From the NCBI GenBank assembly GCA_017404205.1, contig JAFRCV010000014.1, positions 1 through 64,000 on the forward strand: a stretch of DNA of 64,000 nucleotides, in the 5' to 3' direction. The notes under the pieces are model-generated. The model was not told the origin of the DNA and ran no database searches. It was given only the letters and a program-made list of their open reading frames with translations. A program made the position numbers and the translations under genes. Numbering within the stretch: position 1 is the stretch's first letter; every line of letters starts with the position of its first letter. Positions 1-9,393 of the stretch are shown in pieces. The DNA comes from Erysipelotrichaceae bacterium (GTDB lineage: Bacteria; Bacillota_I; Bacilli_A; Erysipelotrichales; Erysipelotrichaceae).

Positions 1-70
1 AATATACCCAAAAATAGAACTAATTAAAACAAATATAGTTACTTATCATAGTTAATAAAACAAAAAAACA

Positions 71-117
71 TATAAAATAGGCACGATTTGTATAAAATCA
101 TGCCTATTTTATATTTG
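71..117. terminator. long hairpin, probable terminator of a gene left of the window
   Basis: A 13-bp inverted repeat (71-83 with 101-113, core AAAATAGGCA/TGCCTATTTT) encloses a second 5-bp stem (85-89 with 95-99). It is followed by a T-rich stretch. The first 70 bases hold no gene I can see. The hairpin most likely ends transcription entering from the left. Confidence 0.55.
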
Positions 118-160
118 TCTTAATTACTTTAGAAGGTAACGATGTAGTAAAATTGTGTTA

Positions 161-1267
161 ATGGAAAGAAAGATCGATTATCGTTTTAAATTACTATATT
201 GTTTAGCTATTATCTTTGTTGTATTGGGACATACACAGGGAGGTTCAATTCACTTATTTGATAATTGGTTTCCAATGGGCGGAATGCATATTATGCTATT
301 TGTGTTTGCCTCGGGATATTTTTATAAATTGGATAGTAATGAACATCTAGGAAAGTATTTATTAAATAAATTAAAGAAATTTATTATTCCGTTATTCTTA
401 TATAATCTTTTTTATGGTTTATTCTCAACTTTTATGATTAGTCAGGGCTTTTATTTAAGTGGGCCTTTGACACTTGAAACATTATTTATAGCTCCAATTA
501 AAAGTGGCCTTCAGTTTGGTTACAACATGGGCTCATGGTTTATTATTCCTTTATTGATGGTTGAAATATACAATGTATTAATTAGATTTGTTTTAAAGAA
601 GATAAAACTAAATGAATATTTTTATTTCATTTTAAATACGTTGTTAGGAATATTAGGAATCTATCTGGCATCAAAAGGCTACAATGATGGTTGGTATTTA
701 CCGCTTGTAAGATTTTTATATTTTTTAGCTTTTTATGCCTTTGGGACTTTCTATCATCAGATATTAGAAAAATATGATGATAAGATTTCCAATATAATTT
801 ATTTTGGCATATTATTTGGTATTAAATTATTAATATCTTTTGTTTTATTAAAGATGCCATATTACACACCATCGCATTGTAATGATTTTATTGATGGACC
901 AATTATTCCATTAATTAGTGGAATAACGGGTATCTTATTTTGGTTTAGAATATGTAAAATATTAGAGCCAGTAATTGGTAGAAGCAAAGTTATAAACATG
1001 ATTGCTGATCATACATATTCAATAATGATGAATCAGTTTTTGGGATTCTTCCTAATTAAATTTATTTATTCATTAATTAGCACATATACATCTATTTTCC
1101 ATGACTTTAATCAAGAATTATATCACCAAGATATCTTCTATTATTTTTTACCTCATGGCCAAGAGTATATGTTGATAATTTATGTGGTAGCAGGAATAAT
1201 TATTCCAATATTAATTGATAAATTAGTAGCTATTGTTAAGAATAAAGCATTATTAATCATTAAATAA
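161..1267 (+). CDS. membrane acyltransferase (acyltransferase 3 family)
   Basis: A polytopic membrane protein of about 368 residues. The N-terminus has the acyltransferase-3 signature (YCLAIIFVVLGH, then a GMHIMLFVFASGYF-like stretch) and about ten hydrophobic segments follow. The family transfers acetyl or other acyl groups to surface sugars at the membrane. The active-site His is probably the one in VVLGHTQ near residue 25. An upstream TTG at 155 is in frame. ATG 161 is preferred because a TAAAAT box at 148-153 lies 7 nt before it, as in other apparently leaderless genes here, and no good Shine-Dalgarno is in range. The substrate cannot be told. The nearby glycosyltransferases suggest a surface polysaccharide. 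Confidence 0.82.
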   Translation: MERKIDYRFKLLYCLAIIFVVLGHTQGGSIHLFDNWFPMGGMHIMLFVFASGYFYKLDSNEHLGKYLLNKLKKFIIPLFLYNLFYGLFSTFMISQGFYLSGPLTLETLFIAPIKSGLQFGYNMGSWFIIPLLMVEIYNVLIRFVLKKIKLNEYFYFILNTLLGILGIYLASKGYNDGWYLPLVRFLYFLAFYAFGTFYHQILEKYDDKISNIIYFGILFGIKLLISFVLLKMPYYTPSHCNDFIDGPIIPLISGITGILFWFRICKILEPVIGRSKVINMIADHTYSIMMNQFLGFFLIKFIYSLISTYTSIFHDFNQELYHQDIFYYFLPHGQEYMLIIYVVAGIIIPILIDKLVAIVKNKALLIIK

Positions 1268-1279
1268 TAAAATATTTTA

Positions 1280-1328
1280 AGGAATTCTCATATTTTGCAG
1301 TAATAACAACAAAAGGAGAATTCTTTTT
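1280..1328 (+). terminator. Rho-independent terminator after the acyltransferase
   Basis: GGAATTCTC pairs with GAGAATTCT across a loop of about 22 nt, followed by a short T run. It lies just after the stop codon at 1267. Confidence 0.5.
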
Positions 1329-1481
1329 ATAGATACAAAATATAGCATTACAAAAAAAGGCGACATTTTATTTACGTCAGGCTTTGTAGATGAAACATTG
1401 TTTAATCAGAAAGCTAATAAAGAAGTTTATTTAATCTACTACGGTAATAGAGGCAAACAAAACACAATTTATAAAAGTTAG
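1328..1481 (+). other. short open frame without start codon, possible gene remnant
   Basis: Between the terminator and the methyltransferase, an open frame runs to TAG at 1479-1481 and encodes about 50 residues with ordinary composition (contains GDILFTSGFVDETLF and VYLIYYGNRGK). It has no ATG and no ribosome site. It may be the tail of a decayed gene or chance. I recognise no family. Nothing else is visible between 1328 and 1532. Confidence 0.2.
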
Positions 1482-1532
1482 ATATAACTAACATTTATGA
1501 TACAATGTAAAAATAAAGAGGCTTATGGACAA

Positions 1533-2369
1533 ATGAACAAAAAAATTAAAATTACTAAAGGATCAGTTCAAGAGACATTAATAATTCCTTTATATGCAAG
1601 AAAGATGTGCTGCGAAAAATTTCCATCGCTTTATTATGATGCTGGCGCAATTAAAGCTTGTAATAGCTTAGACTATGATTTTAGTGATTTGAATAAAAAA
1701 TCAAAAAGCGTTTTTTATGAATTTGGCGCACTTGAAGGCGCTATGCGTCAATTAGATGTTATGTGGGAAATTAATGATTATTTAAAGAGCCACAAAAATG
1801 CTTCAATTGTATGTTTAGGATGTGGACTTGATATTGATCCAAGAAGATGTGGAACAAAAGATAATAAAATCTATAACATTGATTTTAAAGAAACAATAAA
1901 CGCAAGGGAAGAACTTGTAGGAAAAGATGATAGAGAAATAAATATTGCCACAAATATCAATGATTTAAACTGGTTAGATACAATTGATAATTCAAATGGC
2001 ACAATATTATATGCTGCTGGAGTATTTCATTATTTCAAGAAAGAAGAAGTCAAAGCTTTAGCAATTAAAATTGCTGAAAAGCTTCCTGGCAGCAGATTAA
2101 TCTTTGATGTAGTTAATGATTTTGGTTATAAAATGATGCTTAAAACAGTATTAAAAAGTTATGACATGCAAGATATCAACGCTTATTTTAAGACTAATGA
2201 TCCAAAAGAATTCGAAACTTGGACTAATAAAATAAAAGTAAGCTCGCGTAAATATATGCGTGGTTATTATGACATGAAAAATAAAGAAGTAAGAAGCATA
2301 CATCGTATCTTAGCTGATCTAGCAGATAAAATGTTGGGAATGACAATAGTAAGATTTGATTATGATTAA
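1533..2369 (+). CDS. SAM-dependent methyltransferase, leucine carboxyl methyltransferase (LCM) family
   Basis: A 278-residue protein with the LCM/polyketide O-methyltransferase layout. An N-terminal TLIIPLYARK stretch comes first, then the SAM-binding loop CLGCGLDID near residue 94 and an acidic residue ending the next strand (YNIDFK). The family methylates carboxyl or hydroxyl groups of small molecules or proteins. The substrate here is unknown. ATG 1533 is chosen because AAAGAGG at 1515-1521 sits at normal spacing. An in-frame ATG at 1497 would add 12 residues but lacks a ribosome site. It is a single gene, convergent with the next operon. Confidence 0.78.
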   Translation: MNKKIKITKGSVQETLIIPLYARKMCCEKFPSLYYDAGAIKACNSLDYDFSDLNKKSKSVFYEFGALEGAMRQLDVMWEINDYLKSHKNASIVCLGCGLDIDPRRCGTKDNKIYNIDFKETINAREELVGKDDREINIATNINDLNWLDTIDNSNGTILYAAGVFHYFKKEEVKALAIKIAEKLPGSRLIFDVVNDFGYKMMLKTVLKSYDMQDINAYFKTNDPKEFETWTNKIKVSSRKYMRGYYDMKNKEVRSIHRILADLADKMLGMTIVRFDYD

Positions 2370-2396
2370 AAAAGAATGATTAATTTCATTCTTTTT
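2369..2396. terminator. bidirectional terminator between convergent genes
   Basis: AAAAAGAATGA and TCATTCTTTTT form an 11-bp stem with a 6-nt loop. It has A and T runs on both sides, so it can stop transcripts from the methyltransferase and from the minus-strand glycosyltransferase operon. It overlaps the last codons of the latter. Confidence 0.75.
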
Positions 2397-3900
2397 AATA
2401 TGATTCTTTCCAATAGAATGTTACATTAGCATCTGGATTTAAGCCATAATATGCTTTAAAGGTTTCAAAATGATATACATCATCTTCTTCGATATCAGCA
2501 CCATGAATGGTATAGATTGGCATTCTTGGAATATAGATATCTAATTCATTTTGATGGCCTCGATAATAATTAATGATTTGCTGTCGCTCATTTTCAATTA
2601 AACTAACTTTATTGTATTTTATTAAATACTCTCTTGTCCTTAGTCCTATCAAAGAAACAAATACTACCAACATTAAAATCATTAATTTACCTGCATCCTC
2701 AATAAATAATTGATAATTTAAGGCAGTCGCAATAATTATATAGTAGACAAAATATAAAGATGATCTTGCGCCAAATATTGGCGACACAAGCATTACTAAA
2801 TTAGAACTTCCCGCAAGAACAATGAAGAACAATACTTTTAATTTATCTTTTTCATTTTTTATATTTCTTATAATAATGACAAACGCCATAACAATATAAA
2901 CAAACCAATATAACCATATAATTGGATTATTTTTATCATTTAAATTCATAATCAACTCATTATGTAATACAGATCCAACATTGAGTGAAAATAATAAAAA
3001 GATGGAAATAAGTTGATATGCAATAAACAAATATTTTAATAATTTATTTTTCTCTTTATAGAAAGATATTCCGATTAAACTTGTCGCAAAGAAAAGAATT
3101 GTAAATTTATGCTCAACAAAACTTAAACCTATAAAATTTGGCATATTGAATAAGAATTTATCAAGCAAAGGAAGAGAGTTAAACTCAACATGGTCCCTCA
3201 TTAATCTAGCATTAGAACCAGGAGACATCCTCATAATAATAAAACTGATTAAACTTAATACAAGATAAATAATTAATTCTAGAGATAACTTTTTATTTTT
3301 TATATAGTAATATATCAACAAAATTATTTGCGCAAAAACCATAATAGCCGCAATATTTTCCATCGTTAAACCGATATAAAAACAGGCGATTCCATTTATA
3401 ATTTTTAAAGATAGAGGCATTAAAGATATATCGTCAATATATTTTAATGTGATCATAAAATACAAAAGCGATAAGGCTAAAGGAATTACATATGTATCTC
3501 CCATTATCCAGGTATATGTTTCCATTCTTAAATCGCTATTTACATTTAAGATCATACATATAATTAATAATGCAGTATATAAACTATTCTTTTGCGCTTT
3601 ATTGGTGATTAAAAATATATATAGAAAAATAGAGGCAAACAATAAAGGATTTAAAATATTCCATAGCCATTTATTAGGAGCCACAATAAATCCCCAAAGT
3701 TCACTAAAAAATCTTCCTGACCATGTATTATAAAATTCAATAGCTGTCTTAATTGGATTACCTTTTAAACCGTTAATGGCATATCCCCAATCATCTCCCG
3801 CTAATGGCGTTTTGTAGGTCATATATAAGAATAAGCCAAAGATGAATAGTGTACTTATAAGTGGAACAATAATTTTTTTAATATCTAATTTTTTAGTCAT
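2395..3900 (-). CDS. polytopic membrane protein, DUF6056/GT-C-like
   Basis: A protein of 501 residues with about 11-12 hydrophobic segments. After the first segment comes a conserved-looking outside loop (PLAGDDWGYAINGL, residues ~32-45), and later loops contain SGRFFSELWG and RMETYTWIMGD. The early DDW acidic pair resembles DUF6056 and other GT-C fold enzymes that use a lipid-linked sugar donor on the outer membrane face. I infer transfer of a side-branch sugar, but no family member is recognised precisely. It overlaps the preceding glycosyltransferase by 8 nt and is the last gene of the operon. Confidence 0.68.
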   Translation of the reverse strand: MTKKLDIKKIIVPLISTLFIFGLFLYMTYKTPLAGDDWGYAINGLKGNPIKTAIEFYNTWSGRFFSELWGFIVAPNKWLWNILNPLLFASIFLYIFLITNKAQKNSLYTALLIICMILNVNSDLRMETYTWIMGDTYVIPLALSLLYFMITLKYIDDISLMPLSLKIINGIACFYIGLTMENIAAIMVFAQIILLIYYYIKNKKLSLELIIYLVLSLISFIIMRMSPGSNARLMRDHVEFNSLPLLDKFLFNMPNFIGLSFVEHKFTILFFATSLIGISFYKEKNKLLKYLFIAYQLISIFLLFSLNVGSVLHNELIMNLNDKNNPIIWLYWFVYIVMAFVIIIRNIKNEKDKLKVLFFIVLAGSSNLVMLVSPIFGARSSLYFVYYIIIATALNYQLFIEDAGKLMILMLVVFVSLIGLRTREYLIKYNKVSLIENERQQIINYYRGHQNELDIYIPRMPIYTIHGADIEEDDVYHFETFKAYYGLNPDANVTFYWKESY

Positions 3901-4867
3901 TATCTTTTTTTCCTAACAATCTCAACAATAATTTTGTGTATCTTTTCTTTAATAAGAAGAAGAGGATATGTTTTTTAAATCCCATTTCTTTTATTAAATG
4001 ATTTGAATACCAACTTGGATAATACTTTTCCAATAATTCAGCATTTCTTTTTAAGTATTCATTTCTTTTTGAATCAAAATTAGAAATCCTAAGTGTAGTT
4101 AAATCAGCGCCATGAATAATGTAATAGTCATTAAACTTATCAATGATGTTTTGTTTACCTTGATATTCTTTAAATGATAATATTTCTTCTTTAACTTTAT
4201 TGATGGCTTTATATATATCAAAGATGCGATCATCCCTCTTGTGGACAATTGATCCTTGTCTTTGAAAGTACATATATAATTCTTCATTTAATTTAGATAT
4301 TTTATTAGCTTTTGAAAGAACAGTGGGTATAGAAGCCAAATCTTCATACCACATTCCTTTAGGAAAACGATAATCATCAAATAAGTCTTTTTTGAATAAT
4401 TTATCACATGCCGAATTTGTGATAAAAATTAAATCATTGTTTTCTTTTGGGCTTCCACTTTCAAACTCATATTGATAAGCTTTTTTAATAGTTCCATCTT
4501 CATATGCATAATCTAAATCACAAACAACGATGTCACTATTTTCCTTATCGGCTTTTTTCATCAACAACTCTAGAGCGTCGTTTCTAAGATAGTCATCACT
4601 ATCAACAAACATTAAATACTCACCGCTTGCCTTGTCGATACCATAATTTCTCGCATCTGAAAGGCCACCGTTTTCTTTTATATATCCATGAATATTTGGA
4701 TATTTATTTTCATATTCATCAATAATTAGCTGGGAATTATCTTTACTACCATCATTGATACATAATATCTCAATGTTTTGATATGTTTGATTAACTAAAG
4801 AATCTAAACATTTTCTTAAATATTTTTCAACATTATAAATAGGAACAATTATACTAACTTTTTTCAT
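3893..4867 (-). CDS. family 2 glycosyltransferase (first of three by position)
   Basis: A 324-residue GT-A fold enzyme. It opens with VSIIVPIYNVEKYLRKCLDS, then has NDGSKDNS, ENGGLSDARNYG and the DXD metal site FVDSDDYL near residue 95, with MWYEDL further on. The C-terminal ~100 residues are basic and probably contact the membrane. The family adds a sugar from a nucleotide donor to a lipid-linked acceptor in the cytoplasm. The sugar cannot be deduced. The gap to the upstream paralogue is 3 nt and the overlap with the downstream gene is 8 nt, so translation is coupled. Confidence 0.92.
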   Translation of the reverse strand: MKKVSIIVPIYNVEKYLRKCLDSLVNQTYQNIEILCINDGSKDNSQLIIDEYENKYPNIHGYIKENGGLSDARNYGIDKASGEYLMFVDSDDYLRNDALELLMKKADKENSDIVVCDLDYAYEDGTIKKAYQYEFESGSPKENNDLIFITNSACDKLFKKDLFDDYRFPKGMWYEDLASIPTVLSKANKISKLNEELYMYFQRQGSIVHKRDDRIFDIYKAINKVKEEILSFKEYQGKQNIIDKFNDYYIIHGADLTTLRISNFDSKRNEYLKRNAELLEKYYPSWYSNHLIKEMGFKKHILFFLLKKRYTKLLLRLLGKKDND

Positions 4868-4870
4868 ATT

Positions 4871-5845
4871 CTAATTCTTGTCCCTTCTAGTGATGATCAT
4901 CTTCCACAAATCATATGTGAATCTATTTATTGTCTTATAGAACAATTTGTTTTTTAAATTAAAGATTTGTTTTAAATATTTATTCTTTCTCCAATTAGGA
5001 AATTTTTCATTGATAAGTTTTAATGATTTATCTAATAATTCTTGATAATGATCAGTTCTTAAGAAACGATAGGCGCCATAAATCATTAAATGTTCCGCAA
5101 ATAAATATTCAATCTCATCATAATATTCATTTAATAAATTTCTAGAATTAAAAGCATCATAAACTTTATTCATTGAAATAAAGATGTCGTTCATCTTTTC
5201 ATTATAAGAACTATTCATAATGCTTCCATTGCGTTGAAGATAATTGTATAAAGGCATATTCACATAGCCGATATTATTACTTAACACAAATAAAATAGTT
5301 GTTACGGGCAGGTCTTCATACCATAAACCCTCAGAAAATTTTAAATTATTATTAATTAGTATTTCTTTTTTATATAACTTATTCCAAGCATATAAAGGTG
5401 ATAATAAACCAGCTTTATGATAATCAGAAACAATATTATTCATACCATAAGATATATGGTCTTTCTTTGAATAATCTTCATATTTAAATGTCAAATCACA
5501 TGTTACATAATCGGCATTTTCTTGTTTAGCTTTATTATATAGAAGCTCATACATGTTTTCTTCAACATAATCATCACTATCCACAAAACCTATATATTCA
5601 CCATCTGCGTATTGTAAACCATAATTCCTTGCACTACCTAAACCACCGTTTTCCTTTATATAGCTTTTGACATTTGGGTATTTTAAAACATATTCATCAA
5701 TAATCTTTTGGCAATTATCTGGCGAGCCATCATTGATGATAATGATTTCAATATCTTTAAGTGTTTGATTTACTAAAGAATCTAAACATTTAGTAAGATA
5801 TTTTTCCACTTTATATACAGGTACAATTACTGATACTTTTTTCAT
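4871..5845 (-). CDS. family 2 glycosyltransferase (second of three)
   Basis: A 324-residue paralogue of the neighbouring enzyme. Motifs are VSVIVPVYKVEKYL, NDGSPDN, ENGGLGSARNYG, DXD as FVDSDDYVE, and LWYEDLP. The last 20 residues differ fully from the other two copies. It overlaps the upstream paralogue by 4 nt (ATGA). The three probably act in turn on one repeat unit with different donors or acceptors. That is an inference from their divergence outside the motifs. Confidence 0.92.
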   Translation of the reverse strand: MKKVSVIVPVYKVEKYLTKCLDSLVNQTLKDIEIIIINDGSPDNCQKIIDEYVLKYPNVKSYIKENGGLGSARNYGLQYADGEYIGFVDSDDYVEENMYELLYNKAKQENADYVTCDLTFKYEDYSKKDHISYGMNNIVSDYHKAGLLSPLYAWNKLYKKEILINNNLKFSEGLWYEDLPVTTILFVLSNNIGYVNMPLYNYLQRNGSIMNSSYNEKMNDIFISMNKVYDAFNSRNLLNEYYDEIEYLFAEHLMIYGAYRFLRTDHYQELLDKSLKLINEKFPNWRKNKYLKQIFNLKNKLFYKTINRFTYDLWKMIITRRDKN

Positions 5846-6813
5846 TTTATTCTTTTATAGAAAAGATATGTTTTTAATAAGAATTTATTTAAATATATCT
5901 TATCTTCTTTATAAGTATATAATGAATATTTTGATTTCGGAAAATCTTCAAAATATTTTTTTATAAAATCAAAAGTATCATCAATAAACTTATTTACAAA
6001 TTTCTTATCAGTATAATATGGTAGTTTTCTTAATGACCATAAAATATTTTTTATACATAAGCATTTCAATTCTTCATAATATTCTTCAAAAACTGAATTA
6101 TCTTTATAGAAAGAAATAATGCTTTCACACATCGCTAATGTGTGGTATATTTTTTCATTTTTTTCTTGAGATATATTATTAGGACGATCAATTAAATAGT
6201 TGTATAAAGGATGACTAATAAAAGAAATTTTATTGGCTAAATATAATAATTTGGCTGTTGTGCCAAGATCTTCTTGAATATACCCTTTAGGATATTCAAT
6301 ATTGTTTTTTACAAATAAAGATCTTTTATATAACTTATTCCAAGCACAATTACTTATGCAACATAATATTTCCTTATTGTCTTTTAATGAATAAGCCTTA
6401 GCTTCTTCAAATGGCTCATGAATAATTTCTTTAGTGTTTGTTGAAAGATAATATTGGTTATAATCAAAGACAACAATGTCTGATGAATGTTTTTGTGCCG
6501 TTTCATAAGCATCTTTGATGAAATCTTTTTCAACAAAGTCATCTCCATCAACAAACATTACATATTCACTATCACAACGTTTTAATCCATAGTTGCGTGC
6601 ATCACTTAACCCGCCATTTTCTTTATCTAATAAAATGAAATGATTATCTTTTATACAGTATTCTTCAATAATCTTTTTACTATTGTCAGTAGAGCCATCA
6701 TTAACACAAAGAACTTCATAATCTAAAAATGTTTGAAGCCTTAAAGACTCCAAACATTTATTTAGATAATTCTCGATATTGTATATTGCGACAATAACAG
6801 AAACTTTCTTCAT
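5842..6813 (-). CDS. family 2 glycosyltransferase (third of three)
   Basis: A 323-residue GT2 enzyme: VSVIVAIYNIENYLNKC, NDGSTDNS, ENGGLSDARNYG, DXD as FVDGDDFV near residue 95, and YIQEDLGT in place of WYEDL. It starts one base after the LCP gene's stop codon, so the two are translationally coupled. It is the most divergent of the trio in the C-terminal half. As an operon partner of an LCP wall ligase it probably builds the polymer that the LCP protein attaches. Confidence 0.92.
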   Translation of the reverse strand: MKKVSVIVAIYNIENYLNKCLESLRLQTFLDYEVLCVNDGSTDNSKKIIEEYCIKDNHFILLDKENGGLSDARNYGLKRCDSEYVMFVDGDDFVEKDFIKDAYETAQKHSSDIVVFDYNQYYLSTNTKEIIHEPFEEAKAYSLKDNKEILCCISNCAWNKLYKRSLFVKNNIEYPKGYIQEDLGTTAKLLYLANKISFISHPLYNYLIDRPNNISQEKNEKIYHTLAMCESIISFYKDNSVFEEYYEELKCLCIKNILWSLRKLPYYTDKKFVNKFIDDTFDFIKKYFEDFPKSKYSLYTYKEDKIYLNKFLLKTYLFYKRIK

Positions 6814-9393
6814 TTATTCGCCTTCCTCACTAGAAGTATATTGATATATTTGAATACTTAAACCATTTGTTTCTAAATATGATTTATTTACTTCCCCAGA
6901 AGCGCTTTGACTAGAGATTTTTGCATCTTGGCTTTGATCTGTCGTCTCTATTGGATTGACATTTTTCTCTAACCCGTATTGTTCACAAAAGGCGAAATAT
7001 TCATCAACTGTATTAAATGTTGGTACGGTGATTTTTACATCTGGTCCTAAAGATATAACAACCGTTACATAGCTATCGGTACTTACAATTGGATTAGTTG
7101 ATGAGCTTGTATATATAGTTTTATTAACTGTTACAGATATTACATTACCAGCAGGAACGCTATCATTATAAGTTTGGGTAATATTTGTGTTGATAAAGCC
7201 ATTATTATTAAACCAAGCTTGTACTCCCGTTTTATCGCTTGCGAAAATTGTAGGCAAATCAAGCTCGATTGAAACAATCTTATTGTAAGTGACATCAATT
7301 GGTCCTGTTAGCTCATTTAACATTGTGTATGCTTCAACAGATTGGAAACTTACTTTATTACCAAAATCTTTGTTGTAACCTACTTCGGTGTCCTTGATTG
7401 TTGTTACTCTAACTTCAACGCCTGGATGATCATTTATCCATGTATTGAGATCGCTTAACGACATGCCAACAAATTCTGGAACAACGAATTCATATCCACA
7501 ATCATCATATGAACGATATTCTTCTAATTTACAATTGACAGTATGTTTAATTACCCAAACAGTTAATTCTTTAACATCAGCTGTTTTCTTGCCATAAGCT
7601 ACACTTTGTTGAATAATCGCATTATGCATATAAGAAGCATCATATAATTTATCGCCTTCTTTTACTTCAACAACTGATAATTTAATCCAGCTTCTATCTT
7701 TTAACCACGTCTTAATGCTTTCAAGTGTATAACCGTTAGTAAATGATGGAATAATATCTGGTAAGTTTTGATTTTCTCTTTGTTCATTATAAGTATCAGG
7801 AAGAGAGAATTCATCATAATATGGATAAGCCGTATCATAATCACTGAAATATTCTTTTGATAAAGTAGTATTAACTTGAAGATTACGATCAATGACAGCT
7901 TTATTGTCAGCTATAGATCCTTTAAATGGAATATAAATCCACAATGGTAAAGATAGTTGCTCGTTATATGTCCAAGATTCATATCCTGTCACCCTTGTGT
8001 TATAGAATTTAAATATTCCATCTACTCCATCAACTCTACCCTCATATGTAGAATTAAGCATCTTTATACCAAAATTAATTAATTGTGATATTTGGTCTAA
8101 AGAGAAATTTGTTTTGATATTATCGCCTGCGGCTTCAATGACATCAATAATTTTATTTAAATCTTTTGTATTTAACATTTTTTCAGCCATAGCTTTGATG
8201 ATTGTTTGTTGGTTTTCTTGTCTTGCGAAATCGCCACCTGGCATAGCGTGTCTTTCTCTAGCTAATGCAAGTGTTTGTTGACCATCTCTTTCAAGCCATC
8301 CTTGTCCAACCCAAACAACAAATTTACCACGACCATTTTCATCATTTTCATAACCAGCTTGTTGACCAATAAATGTTACAGGAGAATAAAGTGTTAAACC
8401 ACCCATAGCATCAACCATATCAACAACACCATAGAAATTAACTTCAACATAGAAATCAATAGTTACGCCCATCATGTTTTCTACAGTATCGATAGTACAT
8501 TGACGAGATATAGTACGAGCGTGATTAATCTTATCTCTTGCCCCACCACTATAACAAGCAATAGGCACAAAACTATCTCTGGCAATTGATGTCATTGTAA
8601 CTGTCATGCGCTGTGGATTAAAAGTCGCAATCATCAATGAGTCAGTTCTTTGTTCATCTATTCCCATTAGTAATACAGTGAATGGATCTTTTGTTAAATC
8701 TTTATCATTGCCAGATAAAGTAGTAACTTTGAATTCTTTTGAATACGTATGAATAACTTTTGTATTTTTTAAATAATCTTCATAACCATCATTTACAGAA
8801 AACATTTGATAATAATTATCAGGCAAAGCAGCTACATCAATTTCTTCAGAGAACAAAGCTAAAATTAAATCATTATATGAAGTATAAGGAACCATTTCTA
8901 ATTTAAGATTATTCTTTTCTACTACTTCAAGAGCTAATACATTACCAGCAATAAATGATTCATTATCAATGTAACCAAATTTAGTTGTGCCTTTTAAATC
9001 ATCAATAGTATTTATATTTGAATTATTATAGGTTACAAAAGCAACTGTGCTTGTTTCTATTTGTTCATTATCGGTAATGATAATATTATCGACTGATTTA
9101 TTAATTCTTCCTAAATAATAAGAACTAGTAATTGTTATTTCAAGAATAACAATAGCCATTATGATATTAGTAAAGAATGACCATCTTTTCTTAAATTTAA
9201 TAAAGTAATAACAAAGAAGATCAATCAATAAAGACAATATTATTAAGGCAACACTAGCAAATATAATCGTTGCTTTAGAAAAAGTCGCATATCTTAATAC
9301 GAAAGTAATAAAGATAATTGAACTTGTCGTTTGTGCTAACGATAAAACAATTGAAATATAATCAAGGACATTTAATTTCTTAATCATTGGCAA
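6814..9393 (-). CDS. LytR-CpsA-Psr (LCP) family wall-polymer ligase with binding-protein-like and PASTA-like regions
   Basis: An 859-residue protein, over twice the usual LCP length. In order: three membrane segments (~12-35, 42-66, 72-93); a periplasmic-binding-protein-like stretch (~115-222, with INTIDDLKGTTKFGYI and EEIDVAALPDNYY); the LCP domain (~238-405, with LLMGIDEQRTDS, IARDSF at 270-275 and DFARQENQQ at 388-396, carrying the conserved Asp and Arg residues); then ~400 residues of PASTA-like repeats (xVPEFVGMSLSDLNTW, TYNDSVPAGNVISV). LCP enzymes move lipid-linked glycans onto peptidoglycan outside the cell. The PASTA-like tail could bind wall. It overlaps the upstream gene by 14 nt. 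Confidence 0.9.
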   Translation of the reverse strand: MPMIKKLNVLDYISIVLSLAQTTSSIIFITFVLRYATFSKATIIFASVALIILSLLIDLLCYYFIKFKKRWSFFTNIIMAIVILEITITSSYYLGRINKSVDNIIITDNEQIETSTVAFVTYNNSNINTIDDLKGTTKFGYIDNESFIAGNVLALEVVEKNNLKLEMVPYTSYNDLILALFSEEIDVAALPDNYYQMFSVNDGYEDYLKNTKVIHTYSKEFKVTTLSGNDKDLTKDPFTVLLMGIDEQRTDSLMIATFNPQRMTVTMTSIARDSFVPIACYSGGARDKINHARTISRQCTIDTVENMMGVTIDFYVEVNFYGVVDMVDAMGGLTLYSPVTFIGQQAGYENDENGRGKFVVWVGQGWLERDGQQTLALARERHAMPGGDFARQENQQTIIKAMAEKMLNTKDLNKIIDVIEAAGDNIKTNFSLDQISQLINFGIKMLNSTYEGRVDGVDGIFKFYNTRVTGYESWTYNEQLSLPLWIYIPFKGSIADNKAVIDRNLQVNTTLSKEYFSDYDTAYPYYDEFSLPDTYNEQRENQNLPDIIPSFTNGYTLESIKTWLKDRSWIKLSVVEVKEGDKLYDASYMHNAIIQQSVAYGKKTADVKELTVWVIKHTVNCKLEEYRSYDDCGYEFVVPEFVGMSLSDLNTWINDHPGVEVRVTTIKDTEVGYNKDFGNKVSFQSVEAYTMLNELTGPIDVTYNKIVSIELDLPTIFASDKTGVQAWFNNNGFINTNITQTYNDSVPAGNVISVTVNKTIYTSSSTNPIVSTDSYVTVVISLGPDVKITVPTFNTVDEYFAFCEQYGLEKNVNPIETTDQSQDAKISSQSASGEVNKSYLETNGLSIQIYQYTSSEEGE

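Noticed and set aside
1497-1532. Upstream start for the methyltransferase
   Set aside because: ATG 1497 has no ribosome site, while ATG 1533 has AAAGAGG at normal distance.
2395-6813. Assembly duplication of the glycosyltransferase genes
   Set aside because: The three copies are strongly diverged at protein level and differ in length and tail, so they are true paralogues.
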